The notes: generated by a model not told the origin, from the letters alone. A stretch of 64,000 nucleotides of DNA from Arthrobacter sp. YN (GCF_002224285.1 NZ_CP022436.1:1426001-1490000), one strand, 5' to 3'; shown: positions 43,845-53,071, counted from the stretch's first letter. Made by a program: numbers and translations.

Positions 43845-45005
43845 TCAGGCCAAACGACGGGCGCCTGCCGCCGGAGTCACGGTGAAAATGTCCGGTGCGG
43901 TGTAACCGGCGTCGGCGAAGGAACGCACGACGGCGTCGCGCACCTGCTGCTCCTGGCCCACCGGGGTCAACGCGATGGCCGAACCGCCGAACCCGCCGCC
44001 GGTCATGCGGGCACCAATGGCGCCGTTGGCGCGGGAGGTGTCCACGGCGAGGTCCAGTTCAGGGCAGGAGATCTCAAAGTCGTCGCGCATGGAAACGTGG
44101 CTCGCATCCAACAGCGGACCAATGCTCGCGGGACCTTGGCTGCCCAGTACGTCCACGGTTTGCAGTACACGGTCGTTCTCGGTGACCACGTGGCGCACGC
44201 GCTTCATCGTGGTCTCATCCAGCAGACCGGACGCTTCCCCCAAACGTTCCACGCCGACGTCGCGCAGTGCTTTGACGCCCAGGATCTCGGCGCCCAACTC
44301 GCAGGACGCGCGGCGGGAGGCGTAACCGCCGTCGGCGTGTGAGTGCGAGACCTTGGTGTCGATGACCAGCAGGACCAAGCCCGAGGCTTCGGCGTCGAAC
44401 GGGACCAGGTCCACGTGCTGGTCGCGACAATCAAGGAAGACAGCCTGTCCCTTGGCGCCCCGCAGGGACGCCGACTGGTCCATGATGCCGGTGGGTGCTC
44501 CGACGAACACGTTTTCGGCGCGCTGGGTTGCCAGCACGAGGTCCTCGGCAGTCAGACCGGCTCCGGTCAGCTCATTCAGGGCGCTGATGACAGCACACTC
44601 GATGGAGTGCGAAGAAGACAGGCCTGCCCCTGAGGGGACATCGGAATCGAGCAGGAGGTCGAAGCCGGGCACCGTGATGCCACGCTCTTTGAGGGCCCAG
44701 GCGACCCCCAGCGGGTAGCGGGACCATCCCTCGCCGGATCCGGGTTCCGAGTCTGAAAGGTCCGCCTCCACCACACCGTGCCCGCCGAACGTGGACAGCA
44801 TGCGCACCCTTGAGTCGTCGCGGACGCGCAATGCCACCTTTGCTGCCTTGTCGATGGCGAAGGGCAGCACGAAGCCCTCGTTGTAGTCGGTGTGCTCGCC
44901 GATCAGGTTGACGCGTCCCGGCGCCTGCCACACGCCGTCGGGGGCCGCGTCGAACGTTTCCTGGAAGCGGGCGGTGAGGACGCTGGTATCGGTAGTGGTG
45001 GTCAT
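43845..45005 (-). CDS. galK: Galactokinase
   Basis: 386 residues. It phosphorylates galactose at C1 in the Leloir pathway. Galactokinase signature APGRVNLIGEHTDYNEGFVL near residue 30, the GHMP ATP loop VPSGAGLSSSHSIECAVISA near residue 125, the catalytic aspartate in TGIMDQSASL and the C-terminal GHMP motif MTGGGFGGSAIAL are all present. The usual SSSAA of the ATP loop reads SSSHS here. The gene starts within the last four bases of galT (TCAT at 45002-45005 in plus-strand sense), so the pair is coupled. Confidence 0.95.
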   Translation of the reverse strand: MTTTTDTSVLTARFQETFDAAPDGVWQAPGRVNLIGEHTDYNEGFVLPFAIDKAAKVALRVRDDSRVRMLSTFGGHGVVEADLSDSEPGSGEGWSRYPLGVAWALKERGITVPGFDLLLDSDVPSGAGLSSSHSIECAVISALNELTGAGLTAEDLVLATQRAENVFVGAPTGIMDQSASLRGAKGQAVFLDCRDQHVDLVPFDAEASGLVLLVIDTKVSHSHADGGYASRRASCELGAEILGVKALRDVGVERLGEASGLLDETTMKRVRHVVTENDRVLQTVDVLGSQGPASIGPLLDASHVSMRDDFEISCPELDLAVDTSRANGAIGARMTGGGFGGSAIALTPVGQEQQVRDAVVRSFADAGYTAPDIFTVTPAAGARRLA

Positions 45006-46153
45006 GCTCGGGTGCCTTCCAAGGTCTTGGGGGATGCCGGTGCTGCGGCGACGCTGCGGAGACGCTCCGCCACGGCTTCGGGGGTGGTGTCGTTGATGAA
45101 CGCTCCCATAGCGGCCTCTGAACCGGCCAAGTACTTGAGCTTATCGGCCGCACGGCGGGGCGACGTCAACTGCAGGTGGAGCTGGCCTGCAGGGCGCAGG
45201 GTCGGATCCAGCGGAGCCTGGTGCCAGGCGGAGATGTACGGCACAGGGGTGGGGTAGAGGGAGTCGAGGCGCTTGAGCAGGTCAAGGTAGACGTGCGAAA
45301 GTTCGTCGCGTTCTGCGCCCGTGAGCGCTGCGAGGTCGGGGACGCTGCGGTGGGGGACCAGATGGATTTCCAGGGGCCAACGCGCGGCGAAGGGGACGTA
45401 GGCGCTGAAGTGTTCGGCCTCCAGCACCATGCGGCTGCCGTCTTCGCGTTCAGCTTTGAGGAGCGACGCCGCCAGCGTTTCCTTCCCGTCGACGTCGTCG
45501 TAGTACTTCCGGGCGACTGCACCGAGTTGGGCGGCGCGCGGTGTGACGTACGGGTATGCGTAAATCTGTCCATGCGGGTGGTGCAGGGTGACGCCGATGT
45601 CCGCGCCGCGGTTCTCGAACGGGAAGACCTGCTTGATGCCCGGCAAGGCGCTGAGCGCTTCGGTCCGCTGTGCCCACGCTTCAATGACGGTGCGTGCGCG
45701 GGTCTCGCCGAGTTCAGCGAAGGAGCCGGTGTGCTGCGGGGTGAAGGCAACTACTTCGCATCGGCCGAACGCCGGTCCGGTCATCCCGTGGCCGCTGGCG
45801 CCCGGTGCGGGCAGAGGGGGAATGTCACCCAGGGCAGGGCCCAGGGAGGGGAAGCGGTTCTCGAACACCACAACGTCATAGTCCGCTGCCGGGATTTCCG
45901 AGGGGTTCGCCGCGGTAGTGGGGCAAATAGGGCATTGGTCGGCAGGCGGCAGATGCGTGCGTGCCTGGCGGTGCGCAGCGACGGCCACCCAGTCGCCCGA
46001 CAGGGCGTCGTACCGGACCTCGCCGGGCTCGCCACGGGCTGGAAGCTCGCGGTGGTCCACCAGTGATTCCGGTGTTCGCTCCGGAGTGCCGGGGTCGTCG
46101 AAGTAGATCAGCTCGCGGCTGTCCGCAAGGCGGGTGCTGGTGATGCGACTCAT
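45002..46153 (-). CDS. galT: Galactose-1-phosphate uridylyltransferase
   Basis: 383 residues from ATG 46153. It exchanges UMP between UDP-glucose and galactose-1-phosphate. The catalytic H-P-H is in VTLHHPHGQIYAYPYVTPR, with a covalent uridylyl-His intermediate expected at the second His. The zinc motif CPICPTTAANPSEIP, FENRFPSLGP and the C-terminal H-x-H-L-Q-L region are as in the GalT family. First gene of the galTK unit and divergent from an aldose-1-epimerase, which supplies the alpha anomer to GalK. Confidence 0.95.
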   Translation of the reverse strand: MSRITSTRLADSRELIYFDDPGTPERTPESLVDHRELPARGEPGEVRYDALSGDWVAVAAHRQARTHLPPADQCPICPTTAANPSEIPAADYDVVVFENRFPSLGPALGDIPPLPAPGASGHGMTGPAFGRCEVVAFTPQHTGSFAELGETRARTVIEAWAQRTEALSALPGIKQVFPFENRGADIGVTLHHPHGQIYAYPYVTPRAAQLGAVARKYYDDVDGKETLAASLLKAEREDGSRMVLEAEHFSAYVPFAARWPLEIHLVPHRSVPDLAALTGAERDELSHVYLDLLKRLDSLYPTPVPYISAWHQAPLDPTLRPAGQLHLQLTSPRRAADKLKYLAGSEAAMGAFINDTTPEAVAERLRSVAAAPASPKTLEGTRA

Positions 46154-46252
46154 GGATCCATTGTTCCACAAGTGACCAAAAACGCATAGTTTCTAACAAA
46201 AGTTAACATTGCTCGTGAAGCTCCGGGTTCCGAAATGAAGTACGGTATTGCC
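46154..46252. promoter_or_regulatory. Divergent promoter region galT / aldose epimerase
   Basis: The 99-base gap carries two TAACA motifs ten bases apart (46194-46198 and 46204-46208), one helical turn, which is a common arrangement for a repressor of the DeoR or LacI type. On the plus strand TACGGT (46241-46246) lies six bases before ATG 46253. No regulator gene is adjacent. Confidence 0.4.
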
Positions 46253-47203
46253 ATGTCTGCCTCGCCTTCACCCGCCGATAACGCGCTTCCGTCCGAATCC
46301 CGCCGCTTCGCCACGGGCCGCCAATTCGAGCTTCGCAGGGGCGATGCGCTCGCCGTCATCACCGAACTCGCCGCCGGGCTGCGCCTCTACTCCCGGGGCG
46401 GCGTGCAACTGACGGAAAGCTACGATGACGACCAGATTCCTCCGGGCGCCACGGGCATCACCCTGGCGCCATGGGCCAACCGCGTGGAGGACGGGGTCTG
46501 GTACCTCGACGGCAAGAAGCAGCAACTCGATGTCACCGAAGTGTCCCGCAACAACGCCAGCCACGGGTTGCTGCGGAACGCTGCCTACACCCTGGTGGAC
46601 GAATCAGAGTTCAGTGTGACGCTCGAAGCCACCGTCTTCCCGCAGCACGGCTACCCGTTCCTGGTCCGGCACCTGGTCCGCTATGAGCTGGACGAGGCCA
46701 TGGACCTCCGCGTCCGGCAGACCTTGGTCAATGATTCCCAGGACAGGGCGCCCTTTGTGCTCGGGGCGCACCCCTACCTGCGCCTTGGCGACGTCGCTAC
46801 CGAGGACCTGGTCCTGACCGTAAAAGCCCGTACTCGGCTGGTGGCTGATGAGCGGCTGATCCCGCGCAGCACAGCTGCGGCAGATGGCCAGTACGATCTT
46901 TCCGCCGGTACCGCGGTGGATGACCTGTTGATTGATGTCGCCTTGACCGACCTGGCGTTCGACGGCGGGGTGGCCCGCCACACGCTGACAGCGCCGGATG
47001 GTCGCAGCGTGAGCCTCGAGCAGGACGAACTGTCCCCGTACGTCCATGTCTTTGTCACTGATACCTTCCCCGGCCGCTCCAAAGCAGTGGCCATCGAGCC
47101 GATGACGGGCCCCGCCAACGCCTTCAACAGCGGCGACGGCCTGCAGTGGCTGGCCCCCGGCGAGGCGTTCACCATGAGCTGGGGCATCACCGCGTCCCTC
47201 TGA
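46253..47203 (+). CDS. Aldose 1-epimerase (mutarotase) family protein
   Basis: 316 residues from ATG 46253, probably leaderless (-10 TACGGT six bases upstream); a longer version from an upstream ATG would begin before this promoter. The galactose-mutarotase-like beta-sandwich is shown by LAPWANRVEDGVWYLDGKKQ, NASHGLLRNAAYTLVD (with the catalytic His), GAHPYLRLGDVATED (second His region) and the late acid in VAIEPMTGPANAFNSGDGL. It interconverts alpha and beta hexoses. Divergent placement beside galTK supports a galactose role, although the family also includes glucose-6-phosphate epimerases. Confidence 0.88.
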   Translation: MSASPSPADNALPSESRRFATGRQFELRRGDALAVITELAAGLRLYSRGGVQLTESYDDDQIPPGATGITLAPWANRVEDGVWYLDGKKQQLDVTEVSRNNASHGLLRNAAYTLVDESEFSVTLEATVFPQHGYPFLVRHLVRYELDEAMDLRVRQTLVNDSQDRAPFVLGAHPYLRLGDVATEDLVLTVKARTRLVADERLIPRSTAAADGQYDLSAGTAVDDLLIDVALTDLAFDGGVARHTLTAPDGRSVSLEQDELSPYVHVFVTDTFPGRSKAVAIEPMTGPANAFNSGDGLQWLAPGEAFTMSWGITASL

Positions 47204-47288
47204 GCTTTTTGTACATGCTGCCTCAGCGTTTGGTAACAGCTGCGCGGGCCGGTTTCCCTTACGGCGTGGCCTACGGAATTATGGGTTC

Positions 47289-48569
47289 ATGACGCCAACA
47301 CCGGACGCCAAATCCCGCTCTGACCGCCAAATTGCCGAAGACATCCCCTACGGGGTGCGAATTGCTGCTGCCTGGTCGTGGCGGGCCGGACTGATCCTGC
47401 TCATGATCGGTGCCCTGGTCTGGCTGCTGGGCAAGGTCAGCTTCCTCATCATCCCGGTCATGGTGGCCGCCCTTTTGGCCGGACTGCTGTATCCGGTGGT
47501 GGCGTGGCTCCGCAACCGCAACGTGCCCAACGGGGCCGCCGTCGCCATCACTGTGGTGGCCTTCATTGGCGTCATTGCCGGCGCGCTCGCCCTGGTGGGC
47601 AGGCAGCTTGCCTCCGGCTTTGGCGAACTCTGGCAGGAAGCCTTGGCCGGAATCCAACAGATCCAGACGTGGCTGGCCGATGGTCCCCTCCACCTCACCG
47701 CAGACCAGATAGACCAATACATTGCCGATGGCGCCAACGCGCTGCAAAACAACAGCAGCAGCATCCTCAGTGGTGCCCTGTCCTTTGGCAGCACCGCCGG
47801 ACACTTTGCTGCAGGACTTGTCCTTGCACTCTTCATCCTGATCTTCTTCCTGCTCGAAGGCAGCCGGATCTGGGGCTTCCTGGTGCGGCTCCTGCCCAAA
47901 ACCGCGCGGCGGGCAACCGACGGCGCAGGGCGTCGCGGGTGGACGTCCATGGTCAGCTACGTGCGTATCCAGATGTTCGTGGCGTTCGTAGATGCTGTGG
48001 GCATCGGTGTAGGCGCTGCCATCATCCAGGTTCCACTGGCACTTCCGTTGGCAGTCCTGGTGTTCATCGGCTCCTTTATCCCGGTAGTGGGTGCCCTTGT
48101 CACGGGAGCCATTGCGGTGCTTCTTGCGCTCGTAGCCAATGGGCCAATCAACGCGCTCATCATGCTGGCAATCGTCCTGCTGGTCCAGCAGCTGGAAAGC
48201 CATATCCTGCAGCCGCTGGTGATGGGCAAGGCCGTGTCACTGCACCCCGTAGCCGTGATCCTCTCAGTGGCAGCAGGCTCCTACCTGGCAGGCATCCCGG
48301 GAGCGCTGTTCGCGGTCCCGTTGCTCGCCGTAGTAAATACGGCGGTTCGGTACATTGCCGGGCGGACGTGGGAACATGATGAAGGATTGGGCGGTATGGA
48401 GCCTCAGCCGGCAACCGCTTCTGCGGGACCGGACGGAGACGCCAACTTCAAGGAGGTTCACCTCCCCAAGCCCGAATCCCGCCTCGGTAGAGGCATCGCA
48501 GGCAAGAACAAGGCTGCAGGACGCCCCTCTGCTGAGGGACCTGCCGCCGACACCACTAAAGGAGAATAG
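47289..48569 (+). CDS. AI-2E family (UPF0118/PerM-like) transporter
   Basis: 426 residues. Seven or eight hydrophobic helices match the AI-2E/PerM exporter family: FLIIPVMVAALLAGLLYPVV, VLALFILIFFLLEGSRIWGF, LVFIGSFIPVVGALVTGAIA and QQLESHILQPLVMGKAVSLH, which is the family's most conserved motif. The C-terminal 60 residues are hydrophilic. Members are proposed exporters of the signalling molecule AI-2 or antiporters of sodium/protons; the substrate here is unknown. Transcribed just upstream of ilvA (3-base gap), so probably the same mRNA. Confidence 0.9.
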   Translation: MTPTPDAKSRSDRQIAEDIPYGVRIAAAWSWRAGLILLMIGALVWLLGKVSFLIIPVMVAALLAGLLYPVVAWLRNRNVPNGAAVAITVVAFIGVIAGALALVGRQLASGFGELWQEALAGIQQIQTWLADGPLHLTADQIDQYIADGANALQNNSSSILSGALSFGSTAGHFAAGLVLALFILIFFLLEGSRIWGFLVRLLPKTARRATDGAGRRGWTSMVSYVRIQMFVAFVDAVGIGVGAAIIQVPLALPLAVLVFIGSFIPVVGALVTGAIAVLLALVANGPINALIMLAIVLLVQQLESHILQPLVMGKAVSLHPVAVILSVAAGSYLAGIPGALFAVPLLAVVNTAVRYIAGRTWEHDEGLGGMEPQPATASAGPDGDANFKEVHLPKPESRLGRGIAGKNKAAGRPSAEGPAADTTKGE

Positions 48570-48572
48570 TCA

Positions 48573-49811
48573 GTGAATACCCTCGAAACCCTGCCCGTCA
48601 CGCTGGACGATGTCCTCAAGGCGCAGGAGTTGCTCGAGGGCATTATTACCAAGACTCCGGTGGAGTCGTCCCGTGCTCTTGGCAGCCTCGTGGGCGGCAA
48701 CGTCTTTTTCAAGTGTGAAAATCTCCAGCGCGCGGGCTCCTTCAAGGTCCGCGGAGCCTATGTCCGCATGGCCCGGCTGACCGAGGACGAAAAGAAGCGC
48801 GGCGTGGTGGCGGCCTCCGCAGGCAACCACGCCCAGGGCGTGGCGGTCGCCGCAAAGAGCCTGGGCATCAACGCCCGCATCTACATGCCCCTTGGTGTGG
48901 CTCTGCCCAAGCTGGCAGCCACCCGCAGCCACGGCGCAGAAGTTATCCTGCATGGCCACAACGTGGACGAAGCTTTGGCCGAAGCGCAGCGCTACGCCAA
49001 CGAGACCGGCGCTGTGTTCGTGCACCCCTTTGACAACGTGGACGTCGTTGCAGGCCAAGGAACCATCGGACTGGAGATCCTGGACCAGATCCCCAACGTG
49101 GACACCATCCTCATGGGCGTCGGCGGCGGTGGACTCCTGGCCGGAGTGGCTGTGGCCATCAAAGCCAGGGCCAAAGAGCTCGGCCGGGAAATCCGGGTGA
49201 TCGGCGTCCAAGCGGAAAACGCCGCCGCCTACCCGCCGTCGCTGGCCGCGGACGCACTGGTGCCGCTCAAGAAGGTCACCACCATGGCTGACGGCATCGC
49301 CGTGGGCCGCCCGGGGCAACTGCCCTTCAGCATCATCCGCGAACTGGTGGACGATGTTGTCACTGTCAGTGAAGACTCCCTGGCGCGGGCGCTGATCTTC
49401 CTCCTGGAGCGGGCCAAGATGGTGGTTGAGCCTGCCGGTGCCGTCGGAGTAGCCGCGCTGATGGATGGCAAGATCGAAAACCCGGGGAACACCGCCGTCG
49501 TGCTTTCCGGCGGCAACATCGATCCCATGCTCATGCTCAAAGTCATCCAGCGCGGTCTGTCGGCCGCAGGCCGGTTCATGACGGTCCGCATGATGCTGGA
49601 TGACCGTCCAGGTTCCTTGGCCACCATTGCGCGGATCATTGCCGAAAACGACGCCAACGTCACCGGACTGGATCACACCCGCTTGGGTGGCTCCATCAGC
49701 ATGGGCGACGTCTCCATCACCATCAACCTGGAAACCAAAGGCCACGAACACGGGGAACAGGTTCTCGGCGCACTGCGGGCCGAGGGCTTCCAGCCGATCG
49801 TGGTGCACTGA
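48573..49811 (+). CDS. ilvA: Threonine ammonia-lyase (threonine deaminase)
   Basis: 412 residues from GTG 48573 with AGGAG upstream. It converts threonine to 2-oxobutanoate, the first step to isoleucine. The PLP-lysine motif is FKCENLQRAGSFKVRGAYVR near residue 55, with ASAGNHAQGVAVAA (phosphate cup) and MGVGGGGLLAGVAVAIKA. The C-terminal 80 residues form a single ACT-like regulatory domain (MLDDRPGSLATIARIIAEND), typical of the shorter catabolic/biosynthetic form. Allosteric control by isoleucine or valine cannot be told from sequence. Confidence 0.92.
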   Translation: MNTLETLPVTLDDVLKAQELLEGIITKTPVESSRALGSLVGGNVFFKCENLQRAGSFKVRGAYVRMARLTEDEKKRGVVAASAGNHAQGVAVAAKSLGINARIYMPLGVALPKLAATRSHGAEVILHGHNVDEALAEAQRYANETGAVFVHPFDNVDVVAGQGTIGLEILDQIPNVDTILMGVGGGGLLAGVAVAIKARAKELGREIRVIGVQAENAAAYPPSLAADALVPLKKVTTMADGIAVGRPGQLPFSIIRELVDDVVTVSEDSLARALIFLLERAKMVVEPAGAVGVAALMDGKIENPGNTAVVLSGGNIDPMLMLKVIQRGLSAAGRFMTVRMMLDDRPGSLATIARIIAENDANVTGLDHTRLGGSISMGDVSITINLETKGHEHGEQVLGALRAEGFQPIVVH

Positions 49812-49824
49812 CGGGAGGAGCACC

Positions 49825-50439
49825 ATGGTGCTGGGAACGCCTGAAGGATCCAAAGAAGCGGACCGCGAGTCGCTGGCCGGGCGGGCGAAGGGTGGCCTGC
49901 TCTTCATGGGCGGCTTTGTCATCCTGCTCTACGTCATTGAGATCCTCAACACGCTGATGCGCCACGGCCTGAACTTCACCTTTGGTCTGCGCCCCCGCTC
50001 CATGGACGGTGTGCTGGACATCCTGACGTTCCCGTTGTTGCACGCGAACTTCAACCACCTGCTGTCCAACACGCTGCCCCTGATCATCTTCGGTTTCCTG
50101 GTGTTCCTGTCCGGCCTCCGTGTATTTATCACGGCGCTGGCCTTCAGCTGGCTGGGCTCCGGGCTCGCTGTGTGGCTCATTGGCGGAGGAGGGGTGACGG
50201 TGGGAGCGTCCGGACTGGTGTTCGGATTCTTCGCGTTCCTGCTGGTCCGTGGATTCTTCAACCGGAACTGGTGGCAGATCCTGCTCTCTGTGGTGCTGTT
50301 CATGGCCTACGGCAGCATTCTCTTCGGTGTGCTGCCCACGGTGATGGGGTACGTGTCCTGGCAGGCGCACCTCGGCGGAGCCGTTGGCGGCGTCATCGCA
50401 GCCGTCCTGTTACGTCCCAAGTCCACGCTGGCGGCCTGA
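49825..50439 (+). CDS. Rhomboid family intramembrane serine protease
   Basis: 204 residues from ATG 49825 with GGGAGGAG upstream, 13 bases after ilvA. Six transmembrane helices. The rhomboid landmarks are LLHANFNHLLSNTLPL (helix 2 with H-x-x-x-N), the catalytic GASGLVFGFFAFLL (G-x-S-G) and the catalytic histidine in SWQAHLGGAVGGVIAAVLL. It cleaves membrane-spanning substrates within the bilayer. A terminator follows and is shared with the convergent greA. Confidence 0.92.
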   Translation: MVLGTPEGSKEADRESLAGRAKGGLLFMGGFVILLYVIEILNTLMRHGLNFTFGLRPRSMDGVLDILTFPLLHANFNHLLSNTLPLIIFGFLVFLSGLRVFITALAFSWLGSGLAVWLIGGGGVTVGASGLVFGFFAFLLVRGFFNRNWWQILLSVVLFMAYGSILFGVLPTVMGYVSWQAHLGGAVGGVIAAVLLRPKSTLAA

Positions 50440-50462
50440 CCCCACCAGCCGAGCACCAAAAA

Positions 50463-50497
50463 ACGCCGGCCCGCCCCGCGAAGGGGTGGGCCGGCGT
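50463..50497. terminator. Bidirectional terminator between rhomboid gene and greA
   Basis: ACGCCGGCCCGCCCC and GGGGTGGGCCGGCGT pair across a five-base loop with one mismatch. Convergent genes flank it; the minus-strand side runs into TTTTTTGGTGC. Confidence 0.82.
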
Positions 50498-50525
50498 CGT
50501 GTATTTCGGGCCGGTGAGCCGCTGG

Positions 50526-51020
50526 TTAGGCGACGTAGGGCTTGGCGGAGACAATCTCCACCGGAATTTCCTTGCCGTTGGGGGCGACGTAGCTCAGGCT
50601 GTCGCCTTCCTTGTGGCCGATGATAGCGGCACCCAGGGGTGACTTCTCGCTGAAGACGTCCAGATCGGAGTCCCCGGCGATTTCGCGGGAGCCCAGCAGG
50701 AACGTCTCTTCGTCACCGGCGATGCGGGCAACAACCAGCATTCCAGGCTCAACGATTCCGTCGTCGGCAGGGGCTTCGCCAACCTGGGCATCGCGAAGCA
50801 GTGCGGTGAGCTGGCGGATGCGGGCCTCGATCTTGCCCTGCTCTTCCTTGGCTGCGTGGTAGCCGCCGTTTTCCTTCAGGTCGCCTTCCTGGCGGGCAGC
50901 TTCGATCTTCTGGACGATTTCCGCCCGGCCAGCGCCGGAAAGGTGGTCCAGCTCAGCCTGCAAGCGGTCGAAAGCTTCCTGGGTGAGCCAAGCCGCAGTG
51001 GCGCTATTGGTGGTAGACAC
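50526..51020 (-). CDS. greA: Transcription elongation factor GreA
   Basis: 164 residues from GTG 51020 with GAGGAG six bases upstream. An in-frame upstream ATG would add 17 residues and lacks a good site. The N-terminal coiled coil contains AEIVQKIEAARQEGDLKENG, with the acidic tip D-L-x-E-N that reaches into the RNA polymerase secondary channel, and YHAAKEEQGKIEARIRQLTA. The C-terminal FKBP-like domain includes PLGAAIIGHKEGDSLSYVAP. It stimulates cleavage of backtracked transcripts. Adjacent genes DUF4307 and mca are its usual actinobacterial neighbours. Confidence 0.95.
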   Translation of the reverse strand: MSTTNSATAAWLTQEAFDRLQAELDHLSGAGRAEIVQKIEAARQEGDLKENGGYHAAKEEQGKIEARIRQLTALLRDAQVGEAPADDGIVEPGMLVVARIAGDEETFLLGSREIAGDSDLDVFSEKSPLGAAIIGHKEGDSLSYVAPNGKEIPVEIVSAKPYVA

Positions 51021-51172
51021 GGATTTCTCCTCTAGATCTGACAATGCAAAAGACCCCGCCGAGGTGGCCACTCGTGGAACTCAGTAACCAACTTAACGGG
51101 GTGAAGGTTTCATCCATTGTAGTAAATCCTTTGGACGAACCCAAACCGGTTGAGTCATGGGTCACATGATTG

Positions 51173-51631
51173 TTATTTACCGCTGTCCGTGATCCAGCAG
51201 TTGTCCACCACTCCTGAGACAGCCGGTGACTCGGTACGCAGGACCGTGCGCTGGACGGTGGTGCTGCCGCCGTCGGGGTCGTCCTGGGGATCGTTGGGGC
51301 CGACTTCCACTACCTTCCAGCCCACTACCGCGAACTTGGAGTCCAGCGCCTTGATGGCGCATTTGGCGGTGGCTCCGGGATATTTAGTGACCTGGTAGTC
51401 CACCTCTGCCTGGGTGCCGTCCACGGTGCTGTACCCGATGTCCTTGAAGGTGACAGGGGCCTGCGCGGAACCGGTTGCCACATAGGCGGCAAACCCAATC
51501 CCGATGACCAAGGCGCCGATGACGATGTTCCGCTTGGTTTTGCGGGTCATGGCGCGCTTTTGACCGCCGTAGCGATTGGCTAGGCTGGTGCTTGCCGGTA
51601 CTTGGGTGGCCGATAGGTCCTCTGAAGTCAC
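51173..51631 (-). CDS. DUF4307 domain membrane protein
   Basis: 152 residues. Residues 1-30 are cytoplasmic and basic (RYGGQKRAMTRKTKR), one transmembrane helix follows (NIVIGALVIGIGFAAYVA), and the rest is an extracytoplasmic beta-rich domain with DIGYSTVDGTQAEVDYQVTK and RTVLRTESPAVSGVVDNCWI. It matches the DUF4307 family found beside greA and mca in actinobacteria. Its molecular function is unknown. One cysteine pair (AKCAIKA and DNCWI) could form a disulphide outside the cell. Confidence 0.88.
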   Translation of the reverse strand: MTSEDLSATQVPASTSLANRYGGQKRAMTRKTKRNIVIGALVIGIGFAAYVATGSAQAPVTFKDIGYSTVDGTQAEVDYQVTKYPGATAKCAIKALDSKFAVVGWKVVEVGPNDPQDDPDGGSTTVQRTVLRTESPAVSGVVDNCWITDSGK

Positions 51632-51705
51632 CCGTCCAGTTTAGTGCCGATCCCGGCGCCCCATCACCGCCCACACAGCTTGATCCACGAAAGAGGAGCC
51701 GTCAC

Positions 51706-52611
51706 GTGACAGCGTCCAGCAGTTCCGACCAGCAGCTGCGGCTGCTCGCCGTCCACGCCCACCCGGATGATGAGTCCAGCAAGGGCGCGGCCACCATGGC
51801 AATGTACGCCGCCGCGGGAGTAGACGTGATGGTCGCTACGTGCACTGATGGCTCACGCGGTGACATCCAGAACCCGGCCATGGAAGACGCGCCCCACCCC
51901 AAGCGGGATATGGCCGGTGCCCGGCGACTGGAGATGGCGAATGCGGCTGCCGTCCTGGGAATCCAGCAGCGGTGGCTCGGCTTCGTGGATTCGGGCCTTC
52001 CGGAAGGTGATCCGCTGCCGCCGTTGCCGCCGGCGTGCTTTGCCCTCCAGCCTCTGGAACGCGCCACGGCGCCCCTGGTCCGGCTGGTCCGCAGTTTCAA
52101 GCCGCATGTGATTCTGAGCTACGACGAAAACGGGGGTTATCCGCACCCGGACCACATCATGGCCCACAAGGTGGCGGTGGAAGCCTTTGATGCCGCCGGT
52201 GACGCGGACCGCTACCCGGGCATGGGGGAGCCGTGGGCCCCGAGCAAGCTCTACTATGACCGTGCTTTCAGTCCGGAGCGGTTCCGTGCGCTGCACTTTG
52301 CGCTGGAAGAGGCGGGACTGCAGTCTCCCTACGCCGAGCGACTTGCCGCGTGGCTGGAAGCCGATGCCGAGGGCCATACTCCCGTTCCCCCGGGACACCA
52401 GACCACCACCCAGGTGGATTGCGGCGATTTCTTCGAGGCGCGCGACGACGCACTCCGGGCACACCGCACACAGATCGATCCTCTCGGGTTCTTCTTTGCC
52501 GTATCGCCGGATCTGCAGCGCACGGCGTGGCCGTGGGAGGACTACACCCTCATCAAGTCCACTGTCCCGTCCGAGCTGCCGGAGAAGGACCTGTTCGCGG
52601 GGATAAGATAG
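51706..52611 (+). CDS. mca: Mycothiol S-conjugate amidase
   Basis: 301 residues from GTG 51706 with AGAGGAG upstream. It hydrolyses mycothiol S-conjugates to mercapturic acids for export, the main detoxification route in mycothiol-using actinobacteria. The zinc motif AVHAHPDDESSKGAATM (H-P-D-D-E), the WLGFVDSGLPEGDPLPPLP segment characteristic of Mca rather than MshB, and GGYPHPDHIMAHKVAVEAFD with the third zinc ligand are present. The C-terminal DDALRAHRTQIDP and E-x-D-L-F-A-G-I end also match the family. It is divergent from DUF4307. Confidence 0.96.
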   Translation: MTASSSSDQQLRLLAVHAHPDDESSKGAATMAMYAAAGVDVMVATCTDGSRGDIQNPAMEDAPHPKRDMAGARRLEMANAAAVLGIQQRWLGFVDSGLPEGDPLPPLPPACFALQPLERATAPLVRLVRSFKPHVILSYDENGGYPHPDHIMAHKVAVEAFDAAGDADRYPGMGEPWAPSKLYYDRAFSPERFRALHFALEEAGLQSPYAERLAAWLEADAEGHTPVPPGHQTTTQVDCGDFFEARDDALRAHRTQIDPLGFFFAVSPDLQRTAWPWEDYTLIKSTVPSELPEKDLFAGIR

Positions 52612-52616
52612 GAACT

Positions 52617-52648
52617 CCGGCAGTTTCTATCGCCCGTAGAAATTGCCG
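52617..52648 (+). terminator. Hairpin after mca
   Basis: CCGGCAGTTTCTA and TAGAAATTGCCG pair with a mismatch around a CGCCCG loop, beginning five bases after the stop. Confidence 0.65.
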
Positions 52649-52714
52649 CCAGGCCAACCAGCTTCCGGCTACGCTGCCTGTCGGCATGCATCAGCTCCCA
52701 TAGAAGGTTTGAAC

Positions 52715-53071
52715 GTGCACCACTTGATTCTCGCCCTGACCGTCACCCCGTCGCCCAACCCCTCGGGCACGCTGCGGCCCGGCCTGTCCGAGGACCAGGT
52801 GACGCCCGGTACGTGGGGCTTTGTCCTCACGGCCTTCATCGTCATCCTGACCACATTCCTCATTGTGGACATGGTTCGACGCATCCGACGCGTCCGGTAC
52901 CGGGCACAGGTGGAGGAAGCGCGCCTGGCAGATGAGGAAGGCCGGGCTGCCGAAGGCCAGGCTGCGGAGGCCGGCCAACCTGCCGACGGCGGCACTCCCG
53001 GAGCGCCTGGCGCACCGCTCGCAGGCGGCGCCTCGGATGAGAATGACGATGCCGGTCCCCGGACCCACTGA
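52715..53071 (+). CDS. Small single-span membrane protein of unknown function
   Basis: 118 residues from GTG 52715 (AAGG seven bases upstream). A short external N-terminus is followed by one transmembrane helix (WGFVLTAFIVILTTFLIVDM), an arginine-rich juxtamembrane segment (VRRIRRVRYRAQVEEARLAD) and a disordered glycine/proline/alanine-rich tail. No family is recognised. It overlaps the start of the thioredoxin-domain gene by about 35 bases, so the two are translationally coupled and may act together. Confidence 0.75.
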   Translation: MHHLILALTVTPSPNPSGTLRPGLSEDQVTPGTWGFVLTAFIVILTTFLIVDMVRRIRRVRYRAQVEEARLADEEGRAAEGQAAEAGQPADGGTPGAPGAPLAGGASDENDDAGPRTH

